This document shows, piece after piece, positions 8,527-16,825 of a stretch of DNA of 64,000 bases; position 1 is the first letter of the stretch, and each line of letters starts with the position of its first letter. The stretch lies in contig CAWFXC010000001.1 of assembly GCA_963819735.1 (NCBI GenBank), forward strand, positions 1,922,001 through 1,986,000, read 5' to 3'. The position numbers and the translations under genes were made by a program. The notes beneath the pieces were generated by a model. It made no database searches, was not told where the DNA came from, and was given only the letters and a program-made list of their open reading frames with translations. This DNA is from CAWFXC01 sp963819735. Lineage in GTDB: Bacteria > Actinomycetota > Acidimicrobiia > IMCC26256 > DASPTH01.

Positions 8527-9561
8527 CTACGACTCCAGCGGTTCGAGGCCGTGGAACGGGCTGCCCGCAGCCTGCCACTCCTGGTACAGACCGAAGAAGT
8601 CCTCACCGAACGGGTCCTCGCCCATCAGTGGCATCGCGGCGCGGCGGATGGTGAAGTCGGTCGGGGCCAGCTCGCCCGCTCGTACGAAGTGTCGACGGGC
8701 GATGGCGTCGTCGCCCCGTCGGCGCGCCTCGGTGGCGATCCGGAAGTGCAGCCGGGCCCGGACCTCGTCGTTGGAGAGATCGGGCACCGCGGCGCGGGCG
8801 TCTTCCTCGCTGATCGACACGGTGCCGTCGCGCACCCACGCGCGGATTGCCGCCAGCCCGGGATCGGCATCGACGCCGGTGAACTCCTGGAACATGTTGG
8901 TCCCGAACGCGACGCTGTTCGGGCGCACGATGCGATCGTGTTCGTCGATCCACACGACTGTCGGCACGTTGCTGATCGCGTACACCTCGGTCAACACGTG
9001 CTGGCGATCGATCAAGACCGGGAACGTGATGCCGTCGACCCACGGGCGCACGTCGTCGACCGACTCGTCGATGGCGACGGCGATCACGGTGAACCCGGTG
9101 TCACGCAGCTCGTCGTGCAGTGCCTGCCACCCGGGCAGGTCGTAGCGGCAGCCTCACCAGGAGGAGAACGCGTGCAGCAGTCGTTTCCGGCCGCGCCACT
9201 CGGAGAGCGCGTGGAGGTTGCCGTCGAGGTCGGGCAGCGTGAACGGTGGCGCGACGAGCGCGGTAAGTGCCTCGCGTCGCGTCTCCGCCGGCAGCGCGAT
9301 CGCCGCCATCCCCGCGTCGGTGTCGACCACCGACGGGCGCCCCAGCACGGTCGCGACCGCGGCGAGGTCGAGCCGATCCTCCACGAACAGTGCGGTCCGG
9401 TCGCGCACGGGCGCGCACGCGTCGTCGCGGCACAGACCTTCGGGCTTGAGCTGCCACCCGAGCGCATCGGGGAGGTCGGCGGGCTCGACGAGGAACGCGC
9501 CCGCGTCGATGATCGCGTCGACGGTGCGGGTCTCGTCGCTGATGATCGTCACCTCGGGCAT
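8527..9561 (-). CDS. Redoxin/thioredoxin-fold protein, candidate selenoprotein (in-frame TGA = Sec136)
   Basis: One reading frame of 345 codons from ATG 9561 to the stop at 8527-8529, broken only by TGA at 9156-9154. Residues 1-100 form an N-terminal domain with CRDDAC; residues 105-190 are a TlpA/AhpC-like thioredoxin fold (PPFTLPDLDG, then HAFSSW-U-GCRYDLPGWQ, then VIAVAIDES and NVPTVVWIDE). The TGA replaces the residue aligned with the first redox Cys of the usual WCGPC site, giving U-G-C. The frame is unchanged and homology continues on both sides, and a SECIS-like hairpin lies 20 nt downstream. A strong AAGGAG precedes the start. If Sec is not inserted, the product is a 135-residue truncated protein without an active site. 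Confidence 0.8.
9123..9139 (-). other. Putative bacterial SECIS hairpin
   Basis: On the mRNA strand, CCUGCC and GGCAGG form a 6-bp stem around a CGGGU loop beginning 20 nt after the UGA. A G in the first two loop positions, a short stem and a UGA-to-loop distance within 16-37 nt fit the published bacterial SECIS model and the E. coli fdhF geometry. Pairing was judged by eye. Confidence 0.55.
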
Positions 9562-9601
9562 GCCCGCTCCTTGACCGACCCTGCGAGAACCGGATCCCGG
9601 G

Positions 9602-9832
9602 CTAGAACGGCACGACCGCTTCGCAGCTGGCGCACCACTCGCCCTCCGGTGCCCACGCTAGGTCGTCGAACACGCGGAGCGAGTCACGCGTCCCGCACGC
9701 GGCAGCACCGGTGTCGGTGTCGACCGCGTGTCGCTTACCCTTCGGCTCGCGTGCCCCGGGCGCCGCCTTGGCCCGGCCCATGCCGCGCGATGCGGCCGGG
9801 CGGGACCCGAGCGCGCCGACGACATAAGGCAT
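9602..9832 (-). CDS. Small Cys-containing hypothetical protein
   Basis: About 76 residues from ATG 9832 (or 59 from ATG 9781). The basic, Gly/Ala-rich N-terminus is followed by a compact segment with an isolated Cys (AACGTRDSL) and a C-terminal CxxC (GEWCASCEAVVPF), which looks like a half zinc-ribbon or redox motif. It lies 40 nt upstream of the candidate selenoprotein on the same strand, so the two may share a transcript. I do not recognise the family; reality as a gene rests on the ordered C-terminus and position. Confidence 0.5.
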   Translation of the reverse strand: MPYVVGALGSRPAASRGMGRAKAAPGAREPKGKRHAVDTDTGAAACGTRDSLRVFDDLAWAPEGEWCASCEAVVPF

Positions 9833-9917
9833 ACCGTGAGGGTACGCCCGCTCCGCCGCCGCGACGCCGAGACGCACCGGATTCTGTGGAAATGGGACGC
9901 CGCGGGTGGAATGGCTC

Positions 9918-9944
9918 AGGAACCGTACGGCGACGGTCGACGTT
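9918..9944 (+). promoter_or_regulatory. Possible ECF-type promoter before PDZ gene
   Basis: AGGAAC (9918-9923) and CGTT (9941-9944) are 17 nt apart, one base off in sequence and spacing from the GGGAAC-N18-CGTT elements before the sigma factor and htrA genes. The predicted start of transcription would leave about a 70-nt leader before the PDZ gene at 10021. Confidence 0.35.
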
Positions 9945-10020
9945 CACACTGTGCGCCCGTAGTTCCGGCGCCCCGTTCTGGCCATCCCGTGCCGCAGTCC
10001 CCGTGTCGAAGTGAGGCCCA

Positions 10021-10950
10021 GTGTCCGAGAACCCGACCGCCGACGAATTCCCCTCCGCACCCGGTCCCGAGGCCGGCCCGGAACCCGAGCCCCCCACCGT
10101 CCCCGTGGCGGCCGGGCCCGAGCCGGAACCGCCCACGGTCGAGCACACCGCGGTCCCGGAGACGGCGACCGCCCCCGCCGCTCCCGTGCCGCCGGCGGGC
10201 GACGGCACCCCGCCCGAGTCGGGCTCGTCGTCCTGGTGGGACGGCCCGCGCATCGTGGTCGTCGGCCTGCTCGTCCTGCTGCTCGGTGCCGGGGCCGGAT
10301 TCCTGGTGGGTCGTTCGACGGCCGATTCCGGGCCGAGCTCGCTCGCCGATGCCGCCAGCCAGACCGCCAAGGGTGATCTGCCCGCCGGCGACCTGTCGCT
10401 CCAGCAGCTGCTCCAGGACCTCGGCCAGCGTTCCGGGAACGGCAACGCCGGCGGGCTCGGTGGACTGCTGGGCGGGCTGCTCGGTGGGAAGAACGGTGAC
10501 TCCAGCGCCCTGAACGGTCTCCTCAACCAGCTCCGCGACCGTCTCGGTCACGAGAGCGGCGGCAGCGGCTCGAACGGCAACGGCTCGAGTGGCAACGGTT
10601 CGAACGGGAGCGGCGGGACGACCTCGTCCGAGGCGTTCCTCGGCATCTCGGCTGCCGCCGCGCCGACCGGCCAGTCGGGCGTGCAGGTTGCCGCGGTCGC
10701 CGCGTCCGGCCCCGCCGCCGACGCCGGCCTGCAGGCGGGCGACGTGATCACCGCGGTCGACGGCACCGCCGTCTCCAACCCGGCCGCGCTGGTCACCGCG
10801 ATTCACGCGCACCAACCGGGCGATCAGGTCACGATCACCTACACGCGCGGCGGCAAGTCGACCGAGGTGAAGGTCCGGCTCGGCAACTCCGCCACCGCCA
10901 GCACGCGGCCGGCGTCGCCTACGACACCCCCCGCCACCGGCACCGCCTGA
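10021..10950 (+). CDS. Membrane-anchored PDZ domain protein
   Basis: 309 residues: a Pro/Glu-rich cytoplasmic N-terminus (1-75), one transmembrane helix (IVVVGLLVLLLGAGAGFLVG, about 77-96), a Gly/Asn/Ser-rich extracytoplasmic linker with low-complexity GSNGNGSSGNG, and a C-terminal PDZ domain (about 200-290) with GLQAGDVITAVDG. It has the anchor and PDZ layout of actinobacterial HtrA proteases but lacks the trypsin-like domain, so it may bind unfolded or C-terminal peptides without cutting. GTG start. The true HtrA of this window is at 59952. Confidence 0.75.
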   Translation: MSENPTADEFPSAPGPEAGPEPEPPTVPVAAGPEPEPPTVEHTAVPETATAPAAPVPPAGDGTPPESGSSSWWDGPRIVVVGLLVLLLGAGAGFLVGRSTADSGPSSLADAASQTAKGDLPAGDLSLQQLLQDLGQRSGNGNAGGLGGLLGGLLGGKNGDSSALNGLLNQLRDRLGHESGGSGSNGNGSSGNGSNGSGGTTSSEAFLGISAAAAPTGQSGVQVAAVAASGPAADAGLQAGDVITAVDGTAVSNPAALVTAIHAHQPGDQVTITYTRGGKSTEVKVRLGNSATASTRPASPTTPPATGTA

Positions 10951-11037
10951 TCGCGAAGCACCCCCGTTCCGACACGGTCGCGACCCCCCCGCGGCGCCGA
11001 ACCGCCGTCGAAGGACGAGGCCGTAGAGTCCCGATTC

Positions 11038-11895
11038 GTGGACGCCAGTGAGTTCCTCGGGCTACGAGCCACCACCGATCCACTCCGGTGGCGGCTCGAG
11101 GTCGTCCCCGGTGTGTGCACCGACGGCCTCTTCCTGTTCGGCGGGTGTGGGCTCGGCGCCGCCATCGAGGCGCTCGAGCGCGCGACCGATCGCCCGGCGG
11201 TGTGGGCGGCCGCGCAGTACCTGTCGTACGCCCGCCCGCCCGAGCTCCTCGACATCGAGGTGACGATCGCCGTCGCCGGGCACCAGACCACGCAGGCGCG
11301 AGCCGTCGGACGGGTGGGTGATCGCGAGATCCTCACCGTGAACGCGGCGTTGGGCCGCAGGGACGCGGCGTGGGCGGGCCAATGGATCGAGATGCCCGAC
11401 GTCGCGCCGCCCGAGGCGTGTCCACCGCGCAGCCACATCTCCACCGTCGACGATTCGGTGGCGAAACGCCTCGAGATGCGCCTGGCCGTCGGCCGCGACT
11501 TCTCCGCGTTCGACGGCACTCGCACCGACGGGCACGCCGCGCTCTGGGCGCACGTGCCCGACGTGCTCGAGATGTCGGCGGCGACGCTCGCCATCCTGGG
11601 CGACTACGTGCCCTTCGGCGTCGGTCAGACCCTCGGCGAATTCGTGACCGGCAGCAGCCTCGACAACACCGTGCGCGTCTGCTCACTCGTGGCAACCGAT
11701 TGGGTGTTGATCGACGTGCAGGTGCATGCGGTGTCGAACGGCTTCGGGCACGGTCGCGTCAATCTCTGGGCCCAGGACGGCACCCTGCTCGCGACCGCGG
11801 GGCAGTCGTGCGCGCTACGCGCGTGGTCCGACTCCCGCGTCGGCGCGCTCGGGACCGTCCAGGACGAGTCCCCGCGCCGAACACCTGGGGTATGA
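11038..11895 (+). CDS. Thioesterase superfamily protein (TesB-like double hotdog)
   Basis: 285 residues with the double-hotdog acyl-CoA thioesterase pattern: GLFLFGGCGLGAAIEALERA helix near the N-terminus, AAQYLSYARPPELLDIEVTI strand, and a C-terminal hotdog with SLDNTVRV and VNLWAQDGTLLATAGQS, similar to TesB-type enzymes where Asp/Gln/Thr residues hydrolyse CoA thioesters. Start GTG 11038. Its stop overlaps the ATG of the following SGNH gene (ATGA), suggesting coupling. Confidence 0.8.
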   Translation: MDASEFLGLRATTDPLRWRLEVVPGVCTDGLFLFGGCGLGAAIEALERATDRPAVWAAAQYLSYARPPELLDIEVTIAVAGHQTTQARAVGRVGDREILTVNAALGRRDAAWAGQWIEMPDVAPPEACPPRSHISTVDDSVAKRLEMRLAVGRDFSAFDGTRTDGHAALWAHVPDVLEMSAATLAILGDYVPFGVGQTLGEFVTGSSLDNTVRVCSLVATDWVLIDVQVHAVSNGFGHGRVNLWAQDGTLLATAGQSCALRAWSDSRVGALGTVQDESPRRTPGV

Positions 11896-12806
11896 CCCGA
11901 ACCCGGAGTGCGCGCGCTGTCGGCCGCGCCGCGCCGGGTGCCGCGGTCGCGCTGCTCGCCGCGCTCGTGATGACGCTTGCGGCGGGCGCCGGTCTCCCCG
12001 CGTCGGCCGCGACCGGGGCGAAGAAATCGCCAACCACCTCGACCACCACCACCCCGTCCACCACCACGACGACGCCGGGCCCCGCCGCGCCACTGCGGGT
12101 ACTCGTGGTCGGGGAGTCGCAAGCCGGCACGGTCGCCGCCGGATCGCCGGTCGGGCAGGGGAAGCACGGCCTCGACGCCCAGCCCGGCCTGGTGCTGTGG
12201 GACCGCACGATCCTGGGGTGCTCGATCTCGACGGTCCCGACCTTCATCCTGGCCGACGGCGAAGCGACCAAGAACCAGTGCGGCGGCGCCGGCCGGTGGC
12301 AGCAGCAGTGGACGGCCGACGTCGCCGCGACCAAGCCGGATGTCGTGTTCCTCATGGCCGGCGCCCGCGATCTCTACGACGTGGCCGGTTTCGGCGGGTC
12401 GGTCATCCACCCCGGGGATCCGGTCTGGACCACCACCTACACCGCCGACCTCCACCGGTTGTTCGGGATCCTCACCGCGGGCGGCGCGCCGCTCGTCGTG
12501 GTGAAGCCCCCGGCCTGTTACGGCCAGGACACGCTGCCCGGCGGCGAGGCGCAGGACCCGGTACGGCTCGACCCGGCGCGCGTGCAGGCCGTCGCCGCGG
12601 CGTGGCAGACGGCCACGCGCGCGAGTGGCCTCCGGCTCCTCGATCTCGACGCGGTGATCTGCCCGGGCGGAGTCGCCGACCCCGCGATCCGCGCCGACGG
12701 TGTGCACTTCACTGCCGCCGGTGCCGATCGGCTCGCGCCGGAGATCACGGCCGCCCTCCGCAAGGCGGTGGCGCCGCCGCGGCGGGCGACCCGTCACTCC
12801 CGCTAA
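11892..12806 (+). CDS. Secreted SGNH-hydrolase-like protein
   Basis: 304 residues with an N-terminal signal segment ending ASAATG and a Thr-rich linker (about residues 45-60). Block I reads VVVGESQAG (Ser about 73; G-E-S instead of G-D-S) and block V reads DGVHFTAAG (Asp/His about 267-270), giving the Ser-His-Asp of SGNH esterases/acetylhydrolases. VVFLMAGARDL carries the block III-like strand. The same domain follows acyltransferase-3 in cell-wall O-acetyltransferases; here it stands alone. Likely acts on acetylated cell-surface polymers (inference). Confidence 0.78.
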   Translation: MTRTRSARAVGRAAPGAAVALLAALVMTLAAGAGLPASAATGAKKSPTTSTTTTPSTTTTTPGPAAPLRVLVVGESQAGTVAAGSPVGQGKHGLDAQPGLVLWDRTILGCSISTVPTFILADGEATKNQCGGAGRWQQQWTADVAATKPDVVFLMAGARDLYDVAGFGGSVIHPGDPVWTTTYTADLHRLFGILTAGGAPLVVVKPPACYGQDTLPGGEAQDPVRLDPARVQAVAAAWQTATRASGLRLLDLDAVICPGGVADPAIRADGVHFTAAGADRLAPEITAALRKAVAPPRRATRHSR

Positions 12807-13471
12807 GGAGTCGGTTCGCGCGTCGACGCACCGAGCACGCGCGCGAACTCGATCAGATGGTCGCGGTACCTCGCCGCGAACGCTTCGCTCGACGGCGACG
12901 CGCCGGTGACCAGCTCGCACACGTGCGGGAGCAGGAGCGGGTACACGCTCGCACCGACGAGGGTGAGGTACAGCAGCTCGGGATCGAGGTCGGCGGGGAG
13001 GTGGCCGGCGTCTTGTTCGGCGCGGATACCGGCCAGCCGCTCCCGGTAGATGGCGCGACGGACGTCGTCGTCGGTGTCGGCACCCGCGTTCCCTTCGAGC
13101 GCTTCCCACAACAGCACGCGCAGGTAGCGCGGATCGCCGCGCCCGCGGTCGAACAGCGCCGCCAGCTCGTCGGGATACTCGGCCGGACGCCCGCTGAGAT
13201 CGGCGCCCGGACGCGATCGGCGCGCGCCCATCACCGCGCGGTAGAGCCCTTCTTTCCCGCCGAAGTAGTGCGAGATGAGCTGTTTGTTGAGGCCGGCGCG
13301 TTGTGCGATGGCTTTGACGCGCGTGCCGGCATACCCGTTGGCTGCGAACTCCTCCAACGCGGCGGCCAGGATGCGTTCGCGGCTGCGCTCCGGGTTGCGC
13401 CCGCGGCCGGAGAGGCTCGGCTCGTGCCCCGAGGTCGGCTCTGGGGGTGCCGGCGGTGAGCCAGTTATCAT
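12803..13471 (-). CDS. TetR family transcriptional regulator
   Basis: 222-residue repressor-type regulator. The N-terminal helix-turn-helix spans about residues 28-75 (RERILAAALEEFAANGYAG, then KAIAQRAGLNKQLISHYFG); the C-terminal two-thirds is the ligand-binding helical domain. It is divergent from the DHA2 exporter at 13500, and a near-perfect palindrome overlaps its own start codon, so it very likely represses itself and the exporter. The same palindrome stands before the paralogous exporter at 35290. It ends overlapping the convergent SGNH gene by 4 nt. Confidence 0.9.
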   Translation of the reverse strand: MITGSPPAPPEPTSGHEPSLSGRGRNPERSRERILAAALEEFAANGYAGTRVKAIAQRAGLNKQLISHYFGGKEGLYRAVMGARRSRPGADLSGRPAEYPDELAALFDRGRGDPRYLRVLLWEALEGNAGADTDDDVRRAIYRERLAGIRAEQDAGHLPADLDPELLYLTLVGASVYPLLLPHVCELVTGASPSSEAFAARYRDHLIEFARVLGASTREPTP

Positions 13472-13487
13472 CCGTCCGGATGATAAC
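13464..13487. promoter_or_regulatory. TetR operator palindrome between tetR and MFS
   Basis: Perfect inverted repeat with 11-bp arms GTTATCATCCG and CGGATGATAAC around TC. It covers the TetR start codon (13471) and ends 12 nt before the exporter start (13500), ideal for repression of both genes. The inner ATCATCCG-NN-CGGATGAT recurs at 35257-35274. Confidence 0.8.
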
Positions 13488-13499
13488 GGCTGACCGTCC

Positions 13500-15227
13500 G
13501 TGAACGAAGCCGATCACGCCGCGCCCGCGGTGCCCGATCCGCGCCGGTGGATCACGCTCAGCATCGTGACCATGTCGGTGTTCATCGTGACCCTCGACAG
13601 CACCGTGCTGAACGTGGCGATCCCCACGATCCTGCGCGACTTCAACACCACCCTCCCGAGCCTGCAGTGGGTCGTCACCGGGTACTCACTGACCTTCGCC
13701 ACGCTCCTCATCATCGGCGGGCGCCTGGGCGACATCTACGGGCACCGACGGGTGTTCGTGATCGGCGCGTGGCTGTTCTTCGCCGGATCACTGCTCGCGT
13801 CGGTGTCGTGGTCGGTGCCGAGCCTCGTGCTCGGTGAAGCGCTGATCGAGGGGATCGGCGCGTCGCTGATGATGCCGGCGACGCTCGCGATCATCTCGAC
13901 CACGTTCCACGGCCGGGAGCGCGCGACCGCGTTCGCGGTCTGGGGTGCGGTGATCGGTCTGGCCGCCGCGCTCGGGCCGGTGATCGGCGGGTTCCTCACC
14001 ACCAACTTCTCGTGGCGGTGGTCGTTCCGGATCAATCTCGTGATCGCGCCGCTCGCCGCGATCGGCGCGTTGCTCTACATGAGCAAAGGCATTCGCGCGA
14101 AGCACCGCGCCCGTATCGACCTCCTCGGTGCGACGCTGGTGGCCGTCGGCATGTTCCTGCTCGTGTTCGCGATCAGCGAGGGCGGTACCTACGGCTGGCT
14201 CGCGCCGCTCAAATCGTTCGCCATCGTCGGGTGGAACGCGTGGCCCTCGTCGCGCGCGGTGTCGATCATGCCGATCGTGTTCGTCGCGGCCGCGGTCATC
14301 CTGACCGCGTTCTACTTCGTGGAACGAACGAAGGAGCGAAGACAGGAAGACCCGCTCTTCGAGTTCGGCCAACTCCGGCACCGCGGCTTCCGCTACGGCC
14401 TGATCACCACATCGATCCTGGCCATGGGTCAACTGGGCCTGCTGTTCGCGCTGCCCGTCTTTCTGCAGGACGGCAAGCACCTCTCCGCCGAGACGAACGG
14501 GTTGTGGTTGGTGCCGCTCGGCATCTGCATCGTCCTCGGGTCGCAGTTCGGGGGCCGACTCACCCGGCGGATCGGGACGACACGCGTCGTGCAACTCGGC
14601 CTCGCGGTCGAGACGGTCGGCCTCGTGATGGTCGCGTTGTCGATCTCTCCCGACCTCACGTTCCTCGAGCTGCTGCCCGGCCTGGTGCTGTTCGGGGTGG
14701 GGCTCGGATTCGCGAGCTCGCAGCTCACCAACGTGATCCTGTCGGACGTCGACCCCGACAAGTCGGGCGTGGCCAGCGGGACGAACTCGACCGTCCGCCA
14801 GGTGGGTGCCGCGCTCGGGATCGCGATCATCGGCACGATCCTCACCGCGCAGACGATCCGGCACACGTTGGCCAATGTCGCCGCGTCCGATCTCCCCACC
14901 ACGCTCAAGGTCCGTTCCGGGATCCTCGTCCACCAGTACGGCGCGAACTTCGCGCCACCGCGCGGCACGTCCCCGCGCGACGCGGCCACGCTGCAGCACG
15001 CGCTCGTCGACGGCGTCGCCGCCGGCACGCGCCCGGCGATGCTCTTCGCCGCCGGCGTCGTGCTGGTGGGGACGTTCCTGTCGTTGCTGATCCCGCGGAT
15101 CGGCCCGCCCGCGCCGACGGTCGATCACGACAAGGCGCTGGAGGTGCTCCGGACCTTCGATGCCTTCGAAGCGGTCGAACCCGATCGGGCGATGGTGATG
15201 GAGACGAGGCCCGACGTCAGCTCGTGA
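13500..15227 (+). CDS. DHA2-family MFS multidrug transporter (paralog 1)
   Basis: 575 residues with about 14 transmembrane helices. TM1 includes FIVTLDSTVLNVAIPTIL (the D1-type motif of the DHA2 family), motif A is GGRLGDIYGHRR, and motif C is GLAAALGPVIGGFLT. Closely resembles the exporter at 35290 along its whole length, including the LPSLQWVVTGY and LVLGEALIEGIGASLM segments. Start GTG 13500. Probably a proton-coupled exporter induced when the divergent TetR releases the shared palindrome; the substrate is unknown. Confidence 0.9.
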   Translation: MNEADHAAPAVPDPRRWITLSIVTMSVFIVTLDSTVLNVAIPTILRDFNTTLPSLQWVVTGYSLTFATLLIIGGRLGDIYGHRRVFVIGAWLFFAGSLLASVSWSVPSLVLGEALIEGIGASLMMPATLAIISTTFHGRERATAFAVWGAVIGLAAALGPVIGGFLTTNFSWRWSFRINLVIAPLAAIGALLYMSKGIRAKHRARIDLLGATLVAVGMFLLVFAISEGGTYGWLAPLKSFAIVGWNAWPSSRAVSIMPIVFVAAAVILTAFYFVERTKERRQEDPLFEFGQLRHRGFRYGLITTSILAMGQLGLLFALPVFLQDGKHLSAETNGLWLVPLGICIVLGSQFGGRLTRRIGTTRVVQLGLAVETVGLVMVALSISPDLTFLELLPGLVLFGVGLGFASSQLTNVILSDVDPDKSGVASGTNSTVRQVGAALGIAIIGTILTAQTIRHTLANVAASDLPTTLKVRSGILVHQYGANFAPPRGTSPRDAATLQHALVDGVAAGTRPAMLFAAGVVLVGTFLSLLIPRIGPPAPTVDHDKALEVLRTFDAFEAVEPDRAMVMETRPDVSS

Positions 15228-15690
15228 CGAGCTCGTCGATGCGGGCGAGGGTGTCCTCCATGGCCTTGATCGTCTTTTTCCGGGCCGGCTTCACGAAGAA
15301 CTTGACCTTCTCCTGCGAGATGTCCCACGTCTCGCGCACCCGGGTGCCGCCGTCGACCGGTTCGAGCTCGTAGCGCCAGATCCGCCCGCCCGCGATCTTG
15401 GCGCCGAACGAGCTCGGCGGCCGGGTCTGCCACGCGATGCGCCGGTTCGGTTCGAACTCGATCACCTCGCTCTCCATGGAGTACGGGATCCCGAGCTTCA
15501 TCGACATCCCGAACTTCGACCCGAGCGCGAGCGGCTCGGTGCCGGCGGCGCCACCGTTCTTGACGCCGACGACGGTGCCCGAACCGTCGATCTCCGGGTG
15601 ACGGCGGGGATCGGCGATGAGCTCGAAGATCTTCTCGGGGGGCGCGGCGATCACGCGTTCGACGGTTTCGGTGTCACCGGGGTCAGCCAT
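15217..15690 (-). CDS. SRPBCC family protein (polyketide cyclase/START-like)
   Basis: 157-residue helix-grip protein: VERVIAAPPEKIFELIADPRRHPEIDGSG is the usual opening of SRPBCC proteins (about residues 9-37), followed by strands ending in RIAWQTRPPS, WRYELEPVDGGTRVRETWDIS and the long C-terminal helix. The fold binds lipophilic ligands in a cavity; function unassigned. Start ATG 15690, since the longer frame reaches the SnoaL gene's coding region. The 3' end overlaps the exporter's end by 11 nt. Confidence 0.85.
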   Translation of the reverse strand: MADPGDTETVERVIAAPPEKIFELIADPRRHPEIDGSGTVVGVKNGGAAGTEPLALGSKFGMSMKLGIPYSMESEVIEFEPNRRIAWQTRPPSSFGAKIAGGRIWRYELEPVDGGTRVRETWDISQEKVKFFVKPARKKTIKAMEDTLARIDELVTS

Positions 15691-15762
15691 GGCGGGAGCG
15701 TACCGGGAACCGGCAAGGGGTGACAGAATGCCGCGTCCGGCATCGAGGAGAGGATCATCACC

Positions 15763-16158
15763 ATGGCGCTGCCCACCGACGACGTACTCGCCATCCAGAA
15801 GCTGATCGCCGACTACAACTTCGCGGTCGACGACGGCGACGGCGACGCGTTCGCGGCACTGTTCGTCGAGGAAGGCTCGCTCGACTCCGGCTTCGGTGTC
15901 ACCAAGGGTGTCGACGCCCTGCGCGAGTTCGGCGGCACCGTGCCCACGATGATCCCCGGCCCGCGGCACATCGCGACCAATGTGTCCATCGACGGTGACG
16001 GCGACACCGCGACCGCGCGCCTCTACCTGCAGATGTTCGGCACCGGCGGGGGATCAGCCGAGACCAAGTTGATCATCAGTGGCCGCTACGAGGACACGCT
16101 GCGGCGCGAGAACGGCGCATGGCGCTTCGTCGACCGCAAGATGATCCCCGACGCCTGA
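15763..16158 (+). CDS. SnoaL-like / NTF2-fold protein
   Basis: 131 residues of the nuclear-transport-factor-2 cone fold: DDVLAIQKLIADYNFAVDDGD (helix 1 and the D-x-x-D), FAALFVEEGSL, then the curved sheet ending RYEDTLRRENGAWRFVDRKM, characteristic of SnoaL_4/ketosteroid-isomerase-like proteins. Possible small-molecule isomerase, dehydratase or binding protein; no substrate evident. Good GAGGAG ribosome site before ATG 15763. Divergent from the SRPBCC gene. Confidence 0.85.
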   Translation: MALPTDDVLAIQKLIADYNFAVDDGDGDAFAALFVEEGSLDSGFGVTKGVDALREFGGTVPTMIPGPRHIATNVSIDGDGDTATARLYLQMFGTGGGSAETKLIISGRYEDTLRRENGAWRFVDRKMIPDA

Positions 16159-16180
16159 ACCATGGGCCGGTGATACCGCG

Positions 16181-16708
16181 TTACGGCGATTCCCAGTGCC
16201 AGGGTTCGGGGTTCGGCTGGCCGGGTTCGGCCCACGCCGGATGTACGAATCCGAACCTCCCAGCGTTCGCCACCAGCCACGCGTAGCCCGGCGAGCTGAA
16301 CGAGAGCTCGGCGGTCGCGGTGTCCTCGAAGTCGACCGCGCGACCCCATCCGTGGACGCTCGTGCCCGGCACGGCCGCGAAGCCGCAGTCGTTGTAGAAG
16401 AAGCAGTAGAAGTTCCTCCACCACACCTGGCCGTCGTAGCTGCGGTAGCACGACTCGATCGTCGGCGGGCCGGGCAGCACCCCGGTGTGACTCGTGGTCT
16501 CCGGTTCGAGGCCGACGATGCCGTCGGCGTGCGCCGCCGCGAGCAGGGCTTCGAGCTTCGGTGCCACTTCGTTCAACACGCGGCACTGGGGGGTGACGGT
16601 GGTGAGCGAGCTGTCGGGCAGGCGACCGTTCTGGAGCGGCGCCGGCTGAGGTGGCAGGCAGGCCGATGCCCCCAGGGCGAGGGCCACGGCGAGCAGGAAG
16701 ACGCGCAT
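16181..16708 (-). CDS. Lipoprotein with D-Ala-D-Ala carboxypeptidase (VanY/M15) domain
   Basis: 175 residues. A short signal peptide ends in a lipobox (GASAC, Cys17), so it is predicted to be membrane-tethered outside the cell. The C-terminal half carries M15B zinc-peptidase signatures: SVHGWGRAVDF (His and Asp ligands) and PEPWHWE (second His ligand and catalytic Glu). Such enzymes trim peptidoglycan stem peptides. Start ATG 16708; gene convergent to the SnoaL gene, 22 nt apart. Confidence 0.86.
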   Translation of the reverse strand: MRVFLLAVALALGASACLPPQPAPLQNGRLPDSSLTTVTPQCRVLNEVAPKLEALLAAAHADGIVGLEPETTSHTGVLPGPPTIESCYRSYDGQVWWRNFYCFFYNDCGFAAVPGTSVHGWGRAVDFEDTATAELSFSSPGYAWLVANAGRFGFVHPAWAEPGQPNPEPWHWESP

Positions 16709-16825
16709 CCGGGGCAGTCTACGGGCGCGCTCCGACGCCGTTCCTTTCCCGGCTCCGAGTGCGCGACACTGGCATCGGGTAGTCGGCTATCGCAACGGCC
16801 GGCTGCCGAGAACGAGGAGGACGCG

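Noticed and set aside
9154..9156. TGA in the redoxin as an ordinary pseudogene stop
   Set aside because: Kept as candidate Sec because the frame is undamaged, the stop is exactly at the redox Cys position, and a SECIS-like hairpin follows; still open to refutation by reads.
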